A DNA stretch of 64,000 nucleotides from Apiosordaria backusii (lineage: Eukaryota > Ascomycota > Sordariomycetes > Sordariales > Lasiosphaeriaceae), in the NCBI GenBank assembly GCA_030549205.1, contig JAUKTV010000001.1, positions 5,242,651 to 5,306,650 on the forward strand, read 5' to 3'. Below, in pieces: positions 10,894-23,387 of this stretch (position 1 is its first letter; each line of letters starts with the position of its first letter). The notes under the pieces are model-generated. The model was not told the origin of the DNA. It saw nothing but the letters and a program-made list of their open reading frames with translations, and did not search any database. Position numbers and translations under genes: made by a program.

Positions 10894-11214
10894 CTTCACC
10901 AGGGAATGTTGTGTGGAAAAGTCGAAGATATGTCCAAATCTGCTGTACTGCTGAATTTCAAAGCTGATCTCAACTCGTTCTTATTTTCTGAGTGTGATAT
11001 TTCAGGTTTGCTGTCTGGCTTTGTGATCTTGAGTCACTGAAACTTCGTCCAAGGTTTTTGCCAAAGATATCATTGGGAGTAGGGTTAGGGTTATATTGCA
11101 GGTTACATAAATAGGGGTATCCAACCCCTTCTCCTCCAACAAATTAGTAGTATTAAGCTGGACCCTCTAATATCAATCTAGTACTATCTTCATTTATTAC
11201 CTCATCATCCAGAG
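10894..11214. other. intergenic, NCS2 promoter
   Basis: Short upstream region of NCS2 and downstream region of the next minus-strand gene. It holds a two-unit telomere motif at 11080. No gene is seen. Confidence 0.6.
11080..11093. promoter_or_regulatory. telobox-like TAGGGTTAGGGTTA
   Basis: Two telomere-type repeats lie 187 bp upstream of the NCS2 start codon. Such motifs are known in promoters of translation-related genes in several eukaryotes, and NCS2 is translation-related. The functional link is inference. Confidence 0.4.
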
Positions 11215-12211
11215 TTACGGAAAAACCTCATAGGCCGGCCTCCTAACAAACATCCTCGACATCCTCCCCCTATCATCCACCACCCCCCGATCCTTCCCAC
11301 TCCCCCTTTCCTTCTCCATCCTCTCCTGCGCAACATACGCATCAAACCCTACATCCCCCCCAGTCAAGAAAGTATTGATCACCGCCCCCAGCACCGTCAG
11401 CGCAACAACCCCAGCAAACAAACTACTCGCCGTCCCTCCCACACTTATTTCCACCATCGCCCCCGACATCAGGACTCTAATCAACCTCGGCGCAGCAGCT
11501 ACAATACTCTGATACGCACTGAACCCCATCACCGCCCCCGCCGCAGCCGCCCAGTCCAAGCTCCTTGCCCAGAGCGCGGCTTTGGCGTGGAGTTCGACCA
11601 TACCCTGAGTGGAGAAGTATATCTGTGTCATGTTTGCTATTATCGATGCTGCGAGGATGAGCAACAGGGGAAGGCCGGACAGAACGATGAAGCTGGACTG
11701 GAGGCCGAGGACTAGGCCGGCGAGGGCAAAGTTGCCGCCGCCCTTGGAGACGGGGATGGAGCGGGCGAGGTCGGATTCGCGTTTGGGGTTTAGGATGCTG
11801 GATGAGGTTGTGCAGAAGAGCGGGGTGGGGCCGAGGCATATACCTGGACTTTGGTGAGTAAATAGGTAGGAGGGGGAATAAAGGGAGTGACGTACCCCAG
11901 AAGCCAACTCGTAGGTCGACCACGATGTCTTGACCGCCTATGTTGACTGGTCCATTGGTGCGAGCTATGACGGGGGAGATGCCGCTCAGGGAGTCGCTGG
12001 TGCAGCCGAGGGAGAGGATTACTGCTTGCGTGAGTACAGATCTTATGAAAAACCTTGGAGTAGAGAACTCACAATATAGTACAAAGTTGATTACTGGAAA
12101 CACAACGACGAGAACCACTCGAGGAGCTTGAAGGATCCCTATAGGATTTGAGTACGAAAGAAGACAGGCATTCCGGAGAGAGCCGAACTTACAAGAGGGT
12201 TGAGGAGCCAT
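11215..12211 (-). CDS. four-TM membrane protein, Fig1-like
   Basis: Four exons on the minus strand, 12211-12193, 12138-12073, 12024-11896 and 11843-11215, give about 280 residues. All splice in phase 1. The acceptor of exon 3 could also lie three bases further on. Four hydrophobic segments are visible near residues 10-33, 110-140, 165-190 and 205-230. A short extracellular-looking loop before the second helix ends in RVGFWGICLG, which resembles the conserved R-V-G-Y-F-G-L-C motif of the Fig1 family (calcium influx and cell fusion during mating). The tail is charged and ends MFVRRPAYEVFP. The gene structure is well supported. The Fig1 assignment is an inference from topology and that motif, and an unrelated four-helix protein is possible. 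Confidence 0.72.
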
Positions 12212-12737
12212 TCTTTGCGAAACTTACACCTTTCACTTCCTGGAACCGTCGAAAAGCCCACTTTGGTGATGTACGGTTGTTCTATGGAGGCCAGTAGGTG
12301 TTCATCGTCACTCGGAATGGACCGCACAGTTGTTGGACTCCAGGCCAAAGTCCATCTGGCATCACGAGTAAGTCCAAAAAAGTGAATGCAATAGCAACAT
12401 CCTGATGAGGAGGCAATCGTCTTTATTCAAACCCCAAAAAGCTCAGTAAGCGGGATATCATACCGAAACACTCGGAATCCGAATCCGCCGTGTATCGAAG
12501 ACCGAGCCGGCCTCTCGAGACTCGCTGTCAAGAGTTTCAAAACCCAAGTGGGATTGAACAAATAGTCAAACCCATCACTAGAGTTTCAACGATGCCGTCG
12601 TTTTCCCATCTGGCTTTCCCTACGTGGGAATTCCAAATGGGCGGCTGTGTCGGCTGAGTTTGTCGTCTCGTCTCACATCACCACCACCACCCAACAGCCG
12701 CCGGCAAAAAAACTCCCGCGGATCACGGAATCGCAGA
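12212..12737. other. intergenic
   Basis: Upstream DNA of the Fig1-like gene and downstream DNA of the kinase-like gene, both on the minus strand. I see no gene or clear motif. Confidence 0.5.
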
Positions 12738-13973
12738 TCACGACCGCCTGCTAAACAGACACGACAAATCTCCCGCCTCAAACCACGCGCGATCTTTATG
12801 CCAGGCCTTCACAATGATTTCCTTGCCTTTTGCCATAACCTCTGCGACCTGCTCCTTCGTACCCCATCCCTGCGCACGGGAGCCCCAGACGATAAGATGG
12901 GTGCCAACTTGAATGGCAACGCGATACGCAAATTTCCCATCAATATCGCCATAGCCGGAAAGAAACCCTTCGATGATCCATTTTCCTTCTTCGATGTCTT
13001 TGAAGAGGAAAAGCTCGTATAACTCGGCAGTCATCTGCCCGAGGTCCAGGGGGTGGACGTTGAGTTGGCACATTTCCCAGTCGACGATGTAGAGGTTTGG
13101 GTGTTTGCTTTCTTCAAAGGGCCGGTCTGCGAGAAGAGTGCTGTTGCATAGTGTGAGCTATGTGATCTCCATGCATCATCTGCGAATTAACACCTACTTC
13201 CCCGTCCAAAAGTCTCCATGGATAACTTCCAGATTCCCATTCTTCAGCTCCTCTGCTGCCATCTTTTCCACTTGCTCAAAGACGTCCTTTGCATCTGAGA
13301 GTATCTCGGGATAAGTATCAACATCACTGACCAGAGTCTGGTAATTGGTCATGTGTCTCAGCTCTTGGAGATTGGCATTCTTCTTCAGAGCTTCCCGCAG
13401 AGCAGACTGTTCTGGCTGATTTGCCCAGTCGTGGAAGCTGCGCAGCCATATGCCGAGACTCTTGCCAATGTCGAGACATACTGGTTTCCTTGATGCATCA
13501 CGGGTTGACGAGAAGTGCTTGAGGGCGTAGTCTTTTAGGCTTATGGCGTCAGGGAGATACTCCTGGACTTGGGTGTTGGTTGCCGAGTTGTAGTAGTAGA
13601 GTTTGGGAGTCCGGGTCACACAGGGTGCTGATGGTGTTGGCATGCTTTGGACAGCTTTGAGACATTCTTCTTCTACTTGCTGGTGGGTGTGTCAGTAACT
13701 TATCGAGATATGGAGCAGCTGGAAACGCACGCAACGAGTCGTGGGAATCACCCAGTCACTGTCGGGCATTCCAGCAATGAAGCTTTCTCCATGCTTGATG
13801 GCAACCTCATAAGACGAGTTGGGTAGCGGGTTAGTGAGACGACCTTTGAAGATGAAATTGGCAAGTCCTCCCGACAAGGGTTGTAAAGATGTGAGCTTGT
13901 AGGGTGTGCTGCTGAGTTCTTCTTGGACCTGTTCGGCCACCTGATGGCTCTTTGGGTGTGACTTGGAGGCCAT
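12738..13973 (-). CDS. APH-fold phosphotransferase-like protein
   Basis: Exons 13973-13731, 13679-13198 and 13140-12738 on the minus strand give 375 residues, with introns in phases 0 and 2. The fold is that of aminoglycoside/choline-type small-molecule kinases. An N-lobe has LSGGLANFIFKGRL followed by EVAIKHGE, the likely ATP-binding Lys. The catalytic loop is VIHGDFWTGN, whose Asn codon is split by intron 2. The metal-binding segment is IVDWEMCQ. All three key elements are intact, so activity is plausible. In fungi such proteins are often annotated only as phosphotransferase enzyme family, and the substrate cannot be told from sequence. The N-lobe also recalls methylthioribose kinase and fructosamine kinase relatives. 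Confidence 0.87.
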
Positions 13974-15521
13974 GATTGCGGTTCCTGAAGCTACGGTCGA
14001 GTGATCAATGTCAAGTCACTCATTGATGGCTAACCAATGCATCTTGTACTCGAGAGGGTTAATCGTAAGTGGCAGTAATTTGTCACTGTCAGAAGGCTGG
14101 ATGGCAACTGGCGGTCCAAAGACAGCCCGACCAGCCAAGACGGGAGCTTTCGGTACTCTTACTGCAGTCACCAGCTGACTCCTCCCCGACAACGCTTTTC
14201 ATTCCGGAAGCTGCGATGAGACGTATCCCCCCAACAACCGGAGCCTTCGCCCCTCAAATTCAGACAGAACCGCGCTTCCCTTCTTCGGTCGACCGGCCGG
14301 TTCGGAAGGTTGTGTTATCGTGAAATCACTGATCTCCGCCGAGGCCAAAACCCACCCCTCATTTCTCCATCATATCTCATCTCCGGTCTATTAGATTTGG
14401 AGTGGGACACCACCACGACCCCAGAAATCATTTTTCATCTGTCCTCGGGTCTTGTGCTCCTCGTGACAATGCAAAGTGTGTGGACAATATGCAGCATGAT
14501 TTCGACTACGTAATTATGGAAGCAGAGCAGCACGATGATGTCGAAAGCCCCTCCACCATCAGCGAAGAAAAAGAAGCATTTCCCCAGCTTTTGCCCTTGT
14601 CGGTTGCGTCTTGGCAACGACATTGGCAGCCGGCAGATTGGCGCTTCTCCACCCGGGCGAGATGCTTGTCCATGGGTTATGCACCAATCAGCCCCTGGAA
14701 TGAATACAAAAGCCAACGGTGGGGAGCCGCTGTCATCTCTGAAACCAAATCGCAGTCTCAAGTCTTTTTTATTATTCAAATGTGAACAAAACCCTCTTAC
14801 TCTCACGTTTTTGCGCCGCCGTTCACGAGCCACACGACACCGATCATCAGATGGAGATTTTTGCTGCGCCCATTCGAAACGACCCTGACGAGTCCCGAGG
14901 AAAGCATTAAGCTCGAGGCCGTTGACTCAACTGTCGGCGCGCGGCTACGATATCCACTAGGCATAATCATAGGCTACAAACGGGCTGTTTCTTCGGAGGC
15001 CAACCTGACAACATCTGGTGGTTGTTAGCGCCCAGCTTTGCGACCACTCGAGAAGGCCAAGTTTCACCACCCGCAACCATCTGCGGCACGAGCGCAGCGG
15101 ACTCGTCCGGTCCTGCGGTGCGCGCCTTGTGAAGCAATCCTGGGGCACAAGACACTGACATTCCACTCACTGGGAACTACGACCCACTCTTGTTCGACTT
15201 GGGTGGGCCTGTCGGAGTCGTTCCAGACGGAGCTGTTGTTATTTATTTTTTTGATCGGTTGGTTCCTGCATCTCGACATCGGGGGCCCCTGCGCCGCTGC
15301 CTTCTGCTTGCCGACGCAGTCTTCATACCACTTGACCACCCGTCATTCGGATTCGATCGCACGAGGTGGCCTGCTTTGCGCTTCCCTTCTTAACTCCCGT
15401 CTCTTAACCTGAGGGTGTCCTTCGCTTAGCATTCCTGTCAACCTGATCGACCAACCCACTCAATACTACCCCTCCACCAGAATCAACCTGCCTTGGCTGC
15501 TCACATCTACATACACACAAC
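13974..15521. other. intergenic, divergent promoters
   Basis: About 1.5 kb between divergent genes. Open frames near 14,400-14,900 lie on both strands and overlap, with no recognisable domain, so none is called. The last ~150 bases are pyrimidine-rich and probably form the leader of the PH-domain gene. Confidence 0.5.
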
Positions 15522-16847
15522 ATGGCCGCCGAGGTCCAGACACAGTTGGCGACCATGTCTCTTGGTGCCAAGCCAGAAGAATCTCGTCGCGAACACGTTG
15601 AACTCCCGCCTACCTCGATTGCGATCCCACCACAGCCAACAGCCAGGTTGTTGAGTCGCCTTGCGCCAGACACTTATTCTCCGGTCAACCAGAACGGCAG
15701 TTTCGAGTTTGACCGTGTTATCAAAAGTGGTTATGTGCAAAAGCGTGCACGGAAAACCAAGGTAGGGGAATCTTACGTCTCAAGTGGATGGCATGGTCTC
15801 TAACAAAATGTTGTCTAGACATGGAGAACCTGCTATATCGTCCTGCGCCCAAGCACACTTTCAGTCTACAAGTCGGATAAGGAGGAGAAGCTTCGCCATA
15901 AGGTTCACTTGTCAGATCTGACCGCTGTCGCCATGCTCAAGGACCCCAAGAACAAGCGCCCGAATGTGTTTGGGCTGTTTTCGCCGTCCAAGAACTACCA
16001 CTTCCAGGCTTCATCACAACAAGATGCGCAAGAATGGGTGGATCTGATCAGGCAGGGTGCCAGGATAGAAGAGGAAGAGGAAGAAATGTTTTTGGCAAGC
16101 CCAGCAGTGCGACGGCCTTCTTTCTTCAACAGTTCTCCGACCCACGAAGTTGATCCACGAAGTACGGCGAATGCAATAGATCGACTTGCATCAAGCTCCC
16201 CAGAGCCGCTCGATCCCCCACCACGGACCTTTGCGAGACCCTCCCCACGGCGGCCATCACATTTAGAATCATCCGGTCTGTCCGGAACCGAGCTCGCGTC
16301 CCATTCAGATTTCTCAGACTACGATATCCAGCGGGTTCATGGTGCGTCATTTGAGAGTCTTGGCGTCCAATCACCACCGGTAGCATCAAGTGGACCAAGC
16401 AAGGCGCCGCAAGGGGGAGCACCAGGAGCGCAAGCTATGCCCAGTACCAGCCAAGGGAGCGGCATCAATATCGAACAAGACCCCGACCGGATTATTTGGC
16501 AAGGATGGATGTCTTTTCTGCGCAGCAAGGGGGGTGTGCGACAGTGGAAGAAGTCATGGGCCGTATTGCGACCCAGGAACTTCAAGCTCTACAAAGACGA
16601 TTCGGAGTCGTCGGTCTTGTTTATCGCCTACCTATCCTCGATTGTCAACGTGGTCGACATTGACCCTATGAGCCGGACAAAGAAGCATTGCTTGCAGATT
16701 ATCACGGACGAGAAGAGCTACAAGTTTTGTGCGACAGATGAGGAGGCGCTGGTTCAGTGCCTAGGAGCATTCAAAAGCCTACTGGCCAAGAGGAGAGAGC
16801 TCGAGGCCAAGGTAGCAGCACCGGCACCTGCCCCTCTTGCTGCTTGA
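15522..16847 (+). CDS. double PH-domain protein (Opy1-like)
   Basis: Exons 15522-15761 and 15819-16847 give 422 residues. The first PH domain runs from about residue 66 (IKSGYVQKRARKTKTWRTCY) to WVDLIRQGA near 175, and the intron falls between two strands of it in phase 0. A disordered Ser/Pro-rich linker follows. The second PH domain runs from IIWQGWMSFLRSKGGVRQWK to the end. Both have the basic residue pattern in the first loop that binds phosphoinositides. Yeast Opy1, a PI(4,5)P2 sensor, has the same two-PH layout, so the protein probably acts at the plasma membrane. Orthology to Opy1 is inference from architecture. Confidence 0.88.
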
Positions 16848-18495
16848 ATTCTTTTCTCTCTTTATTTTCATTGTTGGCTCTTCAAAAGGATAGATACCCT
16901 TGCTTCTGGTTCGTTGGACATGTTTCTCTTTTTTTCTGCTGCCAGCCAACTTCGGAATACCCGATGTCACAAGCTGCTCTTGTCTCGGATAGAGGTTTGA
17001 GTTGGCTTGTCTCATCACATCACGACAGACATTTGCATTCAGCATACAGTTTGGCGTACGCATGGCGCTTTTTTGAATCCACGCATGGCGGGTTGCTTTG
17101 GTAATAGCGTTGAAAAGCGCGTTCGTTTTTCAGACTTTCTAATGTTTTACTTTACGACTTTACGACACAGACATAGCAAATGATGAGGGGGGTGTAGATT
17201 TGGGGGGCTTAATTGAGGACGAGTTTTGTGGTGGATAAAGCCTAGGATGGGTTGCGGTGCGTGATATGGAGGTCGAGGGAAGAGAGAGAGAGAATAGCAT
17301 TTGGAATAATACCATTCGGGTGCTTACCTACAATTCCTGACCTACCTATCTTGCAAATGAGTTGTGAGCTAATTGGCATATGATTGTGAAATCACAAGCC
17401 TGACGTTTGCTGACACATGAAATATGGCTACCCGAGACATATACGGACATGACCCCTCAATCATCACATGGCAAGTTTCGGGTGGGTGTCTTGTGTCGAG
17501 ACTAGAACGATTAAAGCCTGACCAATCAAATCGCTGTGCCTGACTTCTTCCCATCTCCCTCGCCCCTCCTCGATTCCATCTCTAGCGAACCGGAGCAAGC
17601 ACAAGCTCTATTGCTCCTCAAAAGTGGCGATTACCTAGGTATGCTCCCATTAATGCTCCGTTCTGTCAAATTATGAAGAGCGAAGGTTTTACAGCCTTCG
17701 GGAGAATTAAGTTGGAACCGGTGGTATTGTGCAAGGGTTTAGAGTTGTCAAATGTCAATCGCAGATGTTCATTCGTCCACGATAAAAAGTGCGGTCACAA
17801 GTCCCCATTTAAACGGTCTTCCAATCACAAGCTTTGGGCATGGGTGGGCAAGAGAAGGTAACGTAGAGTCAGCTACACTTTTGTTGATTACTACCGAATG
17901 ATGGTTTCTTTCGATCTTGGCTTTGATGCTCTGGATCAATTGAAGTTAAGTTTGGTCAGGTTTTGGGGGGGGTTGGTAGGTAACGTCACGCTCTAGACGT
18001 CACCGAGGTACAAACCCTGTTTTTTGGACTGCCAGCGGGAAGGGAATTGTAACCCACCCCTTGTTTGGTTATTGGTGGTTGACTGGTTTTTCGGTCTGAC
18101 CTGACCTGTGAGAGGTGAGGGATCGTGAAGTTCGGAAGGAGGAAGGATAGGGGGTGGCCAATGGTTTATACAGGGGATGGTGATCATGATGAGATGGGAG
18201 GCATATATAGCGCGGCTGGATGGGCTTTGGGCGGCGGAGTAACACGTTTGACTTTTAAGTTTACACTTTTCATACACTCGTTTTGAATGACTATTTTCAT
18301 GTTTGGCGCATGATATACTATACTGTTTTTAATTGACACCAACGACGAAGACGAACTCTAACAGCCGTTGTTGTCACCGGCACTTGTCACTGTCGGCACC
18401 ATCACAGCAACTTGACTCGGCCAGGGGGGATATATCAACCTTCCCAGCCCCTATCGTTCCTCCCTCACCAAACCAACATCTACACAATCAGCACT
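16848..18495. other. intergenic with GA microsatellite
   Basis: About 1.6 kb without a supported gene. A short GA microsatellite is at about 17,279-17,293. The last 60 bases form the leader of the GH5 gene. Short frames such as 17,673-17,861 show no family resemblance. Confidence 0.5.
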
Positions 18496-19803
18496 ATGAA
18501 ACCACTATCCCTCCTCCTCACCCTCCTAACCTCCCCCCTGGGCATCTCCGCCCTCCCAAACCCCCTCCCCCAAGATCCAACCCCAACCCCATCACCCCCA
18601 GTCCTCCCATTATCCTCCTCCTCCCGCTGGATCCTCGACTCTTCCTCCCCCCCCAAGCGCATCAAACTCCGCTGCCTCAACTGGGCCGCCCACCTCGAAA
18701 CCAACACCCCCGAGGGCCTCCACCGCCAGTCTTTAGACTACATCACCACCTGGATCGCCACCCAAAACTTCAACTGCGTCCGCCTGACCTTCTCCTCGGA
18801 CCTCACCTTCTCCGGCCCCTCCACCCCCGTCCACACCTCCTTCACCCAAGTCTCCCAGCAGCAATCCAAACCCGCCCTCCTCAACGAGATCTACCCCTCC
18901 ATCATCTCCAAAAACCCCTGGATAACCCCCAACACCACCACCCTGGACATCTTCGCCGGAGTAGTCGACTCCCTCTGGTCAAAGAACATCATGACCATCT
19001 TGGATAACCACGTCTCCAAAGCCTCCTGGTGCTGCAACCTCACAGACGGAAACGGCTGGTGGGACACAGCAGCGGGTTACAACCCTTTTAACAGTCGGTT
19101 TTTTAACACCGGTCAGTGGCTCAAATCACTGCAATTCATGGCAAACTGGGCGAAATCCCATCCTGGGGTCGTGGGAATGGGCCTCCGGAATGAACTCCGC
19201 GCTTTTCTCCTGCAGGACCTGAACGGACGTAAAGATTGGTACACCAACATCCAAAAAGCTGGCAACCTCGTCCACGCGACAAATCCCAATTTATTGATCT
19301 TAGTCGGAGGCGCCCAGAGCTCCACGGATTTAGTCCACCTCAAGACGAAAATGCTCGACACCTCCGGCTGGCAAGGGAAAAACGTCTGGGAGATGCACGC
19401 GTACAGTTTCACTGTTACTTTTCCCGACCCGTTCAAAAACTGCGACCTCGTAAAAGCTGGGTATGGATTCTGGAGTGGGTTTGTCTTGGAGCAGAATAAA
19501 CCTTATACCGGCCCCTTAATCATGAGCGAGTTTGGGGTTGGGATGCAAGGAAGTGACATCAACGGTCAGTTTGAAGGGTTGGATGAGAAGGATCATAGGT
19601 ATCTGGACTGTCTGGTGGGGTATCTCAAGGGGAATGATGCGGAGTGGGCAGTGTGGGCGATTCAGGGGAGTTACTACATCCGGGAGGGGACGGTGGATTA
19701 CGATGAGACTTGGGGCTTGATGGATCACGAGTGGAAGGGGTGGAGGAATAGCAAGTTTCAGGCAAAGATTGGGGATTTGTACAAGGTTACTCAGGGGCCT
19801 TGA
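18496..19803 (+). CDS. secreted glycoside hydrolase family 5 protein
   Basis: Single exon of 435 residues. The frame is open upstream from 18412, but the ATG at 18496 gives a clean signal peptide (MKPLSLLLTLLTSPLGISA, cleavage probably before LP) and is preferred. A Pro/Ser-rich linker leads into a GH5 TIM barrel. The catalytic acid/base is E233 in GLRNEL and the nucleophile is E345 in MSEFG, with MHAYS and WAVWAIQG at the expected places. GH5 enzymes cut beta-glucans, cellulose, mannans or related plant and fungal polysaccharides. The subfamily cannot be told here, so the substrate is open. Codon use is strongly C-ending in the first half and less so later. Secretion is inferred from the signal peptide. 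Confidence 0.88.
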   Translation: MKPLSLLLTLLTSPLGISALPNPLPQDPTPTPSPPVLPLSSSSRWILDSSSPPKRIKLRCLNWAAHLETNTPEGLHRQSLDYITTWIATQNFNCVRLTFSSDLTFSGPSTPVHTSFTQVSQQQSKPALLNEIYPSIISKNPWITPNTTTLDIFAGVVDSLWSKNIMTILDNHVSKASWCCNLTDGNGWWDTAAGYNPFNSRFFNTGQWLKSLQFMANWAKSHPGVVGMGLRNELRAFLLQDLNGRKDWYTNIQKAGNLVHATNPNLLILVGGAQSSTDLVHLKTKMLDTSGWQGKNVWEMHAYSFTVTFPDPFKNCDLVKAGYGFWSGFVLEQNKPYTGPLIMSEFGVGMQGSDINGQFEGLDEKDHRYLDCLVGYLKGNDAEWAVWAIQGSYYIREGTVDYDETWGLMDHEWKGWRNSKFQAKIGDLYKVTQGP

Positions 19804-20037
19804 TGAGATTTGGGTATTGTATTGTTGTTCAGGCGTGTATATATTGTCTGTCTTTATTGTGGCATTAATCAACATCAGTACCAACATGGCACCAACACCA
19901 AATTCAGTGAGCGTGGCATAAAATCCAGTCCGGTATTTCGCTTCTGATATCATCAACCAGCTATGCCGTAAAACTCCCAAAAGACAAACTCCAAACCCCG
20001 TGCTATGTCCAGGTTACATAATGTGACCAATTAAGAA

Positions 20038-21335
20038 CTATGTAAACCCAAAATCATCCAACCCGATATTATTGTTGCCGCCGTTATTATTGTTATTGCC
20101 CGAAGTAGCAACACCGCTGCTAGCCTCGAGGTCAAAATACATGTCGTTAAAGTTGCTATTATCACCCGCGGAATCGCCGCCTTCTAGATTGTAGTCCATT
20201 GACATGCCCATGTCTTCAAACAGGTTGTCAATCTCGTTGTCGACGTCCATGGTTGATGATCCAGCCCCCACCCCAAAATTGGCCGAACCATCAAGTTTGA
20301 CCAGGTCCACGGCTTGCTGCTGCTGCTGCTGCTGTTGCTGTTCGGCTGGAGGTGCCACTGAAAAGGTCATTTCAGTAAAAATGTTCTCGTTACTGACCTG
20401 AGGCAACCCTGGGGGGTGTGATGCAGATCCAGCCGTAGGCGTGCTGTTTGCCATTGCTGGGGATGCCAACATGTTTGGTGCAGGGACTGAAGCAGCTTTG
20501 GTTTGCATGGTTGGAGGACCAGAAGGAAACTGCGGTGCTGCGGTGCCCGGCCTGGGAATCTGGGGCGGGGGGACCTTGGTCTCCTTCTTCGGCGGAGCGC
20601 TGGCAGGTCGTCCTGTGGCAGCAGCAGCAGCAGCAACAGAAGCTAGCTGTGGCGAATTCTTGACCGGCTTGCCCCGGGGAACGGTTTTGGGACTGGGCGA
20701 ATGCTTCATTTCGGGGGATGAGAGATCGATACTCCCCATATTTGGAAAGGGTGCCACCGGTTTACTCTCCTGTTTGATAGGATGTACAGGGACAGCCACA
20801 GGTGAAGGCGCAGGCCGACTGGAACCTGGCATGTTCCCTTTGAAGACCTGAGCTTTCTTTGCCGTCATAGTAGGAGATTCCATAGGCGCTGGTGGAACCG
20901 CAGCAGCTGGAGGAACAACTGGCTTCTGTTTTGGCGGTGGGGGCGGTTTCCGGTTTGCCTTCAACTGATTCAGATCCCTGAGGAGGATCGCTTTCGCTCG
21001 CAGCTGATATTGGTAAGTATTTACCCGACAACCACCTGTCCTCGAAAGACTATAACTTACGAGATCAAACTCAAGATCATCCAGCGCATTATTGAATCTT
21101 CCTATCACTGCTGGAACCTGCGCGTTGATGGTTGCAGCCACCTCGTGCGCATTCCCCTTGCCATCTTTGCCAGCTGCTCTGAAAGCCTTGCCAGTGAGGA
21201 CAAGCTGGCGAATTTGTTAGCTAGCGGCATGGAACTTCTGTGAAGGAAACCTACCACTTCGTTGAGCCCTTTTTCGAGAGGTTCAAGCAGAGGTGTCTTG
21301 GGTACTCTTCCTTGAGATGAAGTGGGCGCCGTCAT
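20038..21335 (-). CDS. Mediator-tail-like protein (possible Med2 type)
   Basis: Exons 21335-21255, 21204-21061 and 21003-20038 on the minus strand give 396 residues, all joined in phase 0. The N-terminal 100 residues are helical and ordered: PLLEPLEKGLNEV, LVLTGKAFRAAGKDGKGN, VIGRFNNALDDLEFDL, RAKAILLRDLNQLKANR. The rest is Pro/Ala/Ser-rich and disordered, with a nine-Gln run and an Asn-rich end that closes with GLDDFGFT. This ordered-helix plus glutamine-rich layout recalls the fungal Mediator tail subunit Med2, but I am not certain of the family. In-frame codons continue upstream to 21395, where a CCCAG could instead be the acceptor of a leader intron. I chose the ATG at 21335. Confidence 0.72.
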
Positions 21336-23387
21336 CTTGACTTGACTGGCCCTGGGGTTAGTTACTGTATCGGTGGGCTCCGGTGCCAATGTCAATGCCG
21401 GAGGCGATGCTTAGGCGTGGGAAATAAGCGGAAGATGTTGACCGGCCGAGGACCGGAATGGAGTGATAAGTGGTACCGATGATACGAAATCGTGGAGCGC
21501 GTCCCAGGAGTTCCTTGTACGGTACTTGGCGGGATTGGTTGGCTCGCAGAAAACAGATGCTCAGATGCACCAGCAAACCGAGATCCTTATCTCCATGCCA
21601 GCCGTCTGTGTTCGTGGGGAAGCGTCAGGTGAAAGGAGTGATAGGAGAGAACAGACCAACATAAATGATATAAGGCACTGATTGCAAACTCCAAGTCTTG
21701 GCTCTGAGGGATTGAAAGTTATAGAAAGTTGATGTCGTTGTGGCAGAGTTACAGCGCTTCTCTCCGTAGTCCAACTAAAATCGGTGACCAATCCCAATCA
21801 ACCAAAGTGGGGCCTTCCCCAGGGTTCTGCGGGTCCCTCTCAACCTGCCCAGGGTAGCGATTGGCCAGACTGTTAAGAGCTACCCCACTATCTCGATCTC
21901 AAGTCGCAACCTGAAAGCAATCTTGAGAGGAGCAAACGCATGGACAAAGAACGGGGAGACAATTGATTCTAAGGTTGGAAAATGGTCTTTCTAAAGTTGG
22001 TTGGAAGTCATATAGGCTGCACAAGATACTCCATTTTCTGGCTCACCGGCACCATTTCTACGTTGAAGTGAATCTAGTATAGCACACCTAGCTAAAAATC
22101 ACCAAGACCCAAAACCTTTTGGGAGAGGCCCTTAGTGTCACTTTAAACGTGAACATGTGTGCCCTAGCACCCCCAGGCTACCGCAAGGCAAATGTTGCCT
22201 TGGGGTGAGACGCACGGATCGGAACCTGGAAAGCTTTGGAACATGCATGCATGTCACTTCACTTGGCCTTGGGATGGCGACAGACTTGGTCTGCCAAACA
22301 CACCAGCCACATAACAAACAGGCGACTGTATCTTGTGATTATGAGTCTGGCTTTACCGAGTACGTGTGTTTGCCTAGATCATAGTTCTTCTATCTCTAGA
22401 TACCGTTGTCCCAGACACCATCCGTCACTGGTTGGTGCCCGGTAAACGCTCTGTCAACCCCCTCCTCGGTTCCTTGTAGATAGCCTCGCGTGATGGAAGG
22501 CTACCCACTGCATACAGGCCAATTGACAGATGCCCTGCAGGGAGAAGGCCGGGATGGCTTCGCCGCACGGATCACCAGCTGGCGTAGCGTGCGCTAGAGG
22601 GGCCAGCCCGTCCCTCCCAATCAAGGTGCCGCCGCACTGTGTGCCGCTTCTCCCAATTCCAGGACAATGGCACGATTGGAGCAAAATCCTTCCCCCTCCC
22701 ATAACCTCCTTGCTCCGCGCTCTCTGGATTTTTCACTTGTTTCCCCTCTCCTTCGTCAAGTAATTGTAGCAGATACCGGGCTGCCAGCTGCTAGCGACTT
22801 TCGGGGGTTCTCCTTTGACTGTCTGTTTTTCCCTGTTATTAGTCTCGGTTTCGCATCTCGTTTCTCTTATCATCATCACCAACCTCATCTTTCAATCTCA
22901 TCTGGCCGAGCCTGTCTCCGCTTTCCTACCGTTAGCTGTCGTATCGCAAGTTGGGAAGAGCCCTCAACTTCAAGCTTCTAGCTCCCTTATACACTCTCGG
23001 CGGAACTCCACGGAATTCATCGACAACGGGAAGGAGGCGCTGACGCTGTCGTTATTCACTCCCCGCTTTCCACCTCTTCCATTGTTGGCAGGGCGAAAAA
23101 TAGCCCCGCTTGCTTCGATCGCGATTACAAGAGGCTGAAATTTTCTCATCTGGTCTCTGGCTTCTCTCTTCCTGTTTTCGCCATCTTCTTCGCTTTGCGA
23201 CCACAGGAACCAGTCTTCTGGTCGTTCGCAAAGTTCCATTGTTCGCTCAGCTAGCTTCATAGTGGGGCTTTCTTTCTGCCAAGAAGACGACAGTCTTCCT
23301 CGCCATCCTTCGCCCAACCGTCGCCATTCTTCGCTTCTTCCTCGTTCGAAAATAACGTTTCTCACTACTCGCAACCGACCACATATA
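21336..23387. other. intergenic and long leader of the PUB1-type gene
   Basis: About 2 kb between divergent genes. The last 600 bases are rich in pyrimidine tracts and TTCG repeats, probably promoter and 5' leader of the RNA-binding protein gene. No other gene is supported. Confidence 0.5.

Noticed and set aside
14310..14888. Overlapping open frames of up to 132 codons between the kinase-like and PH-domain genes
   Set aside because: No domain, no supporting splice structure, and both strands open equally.
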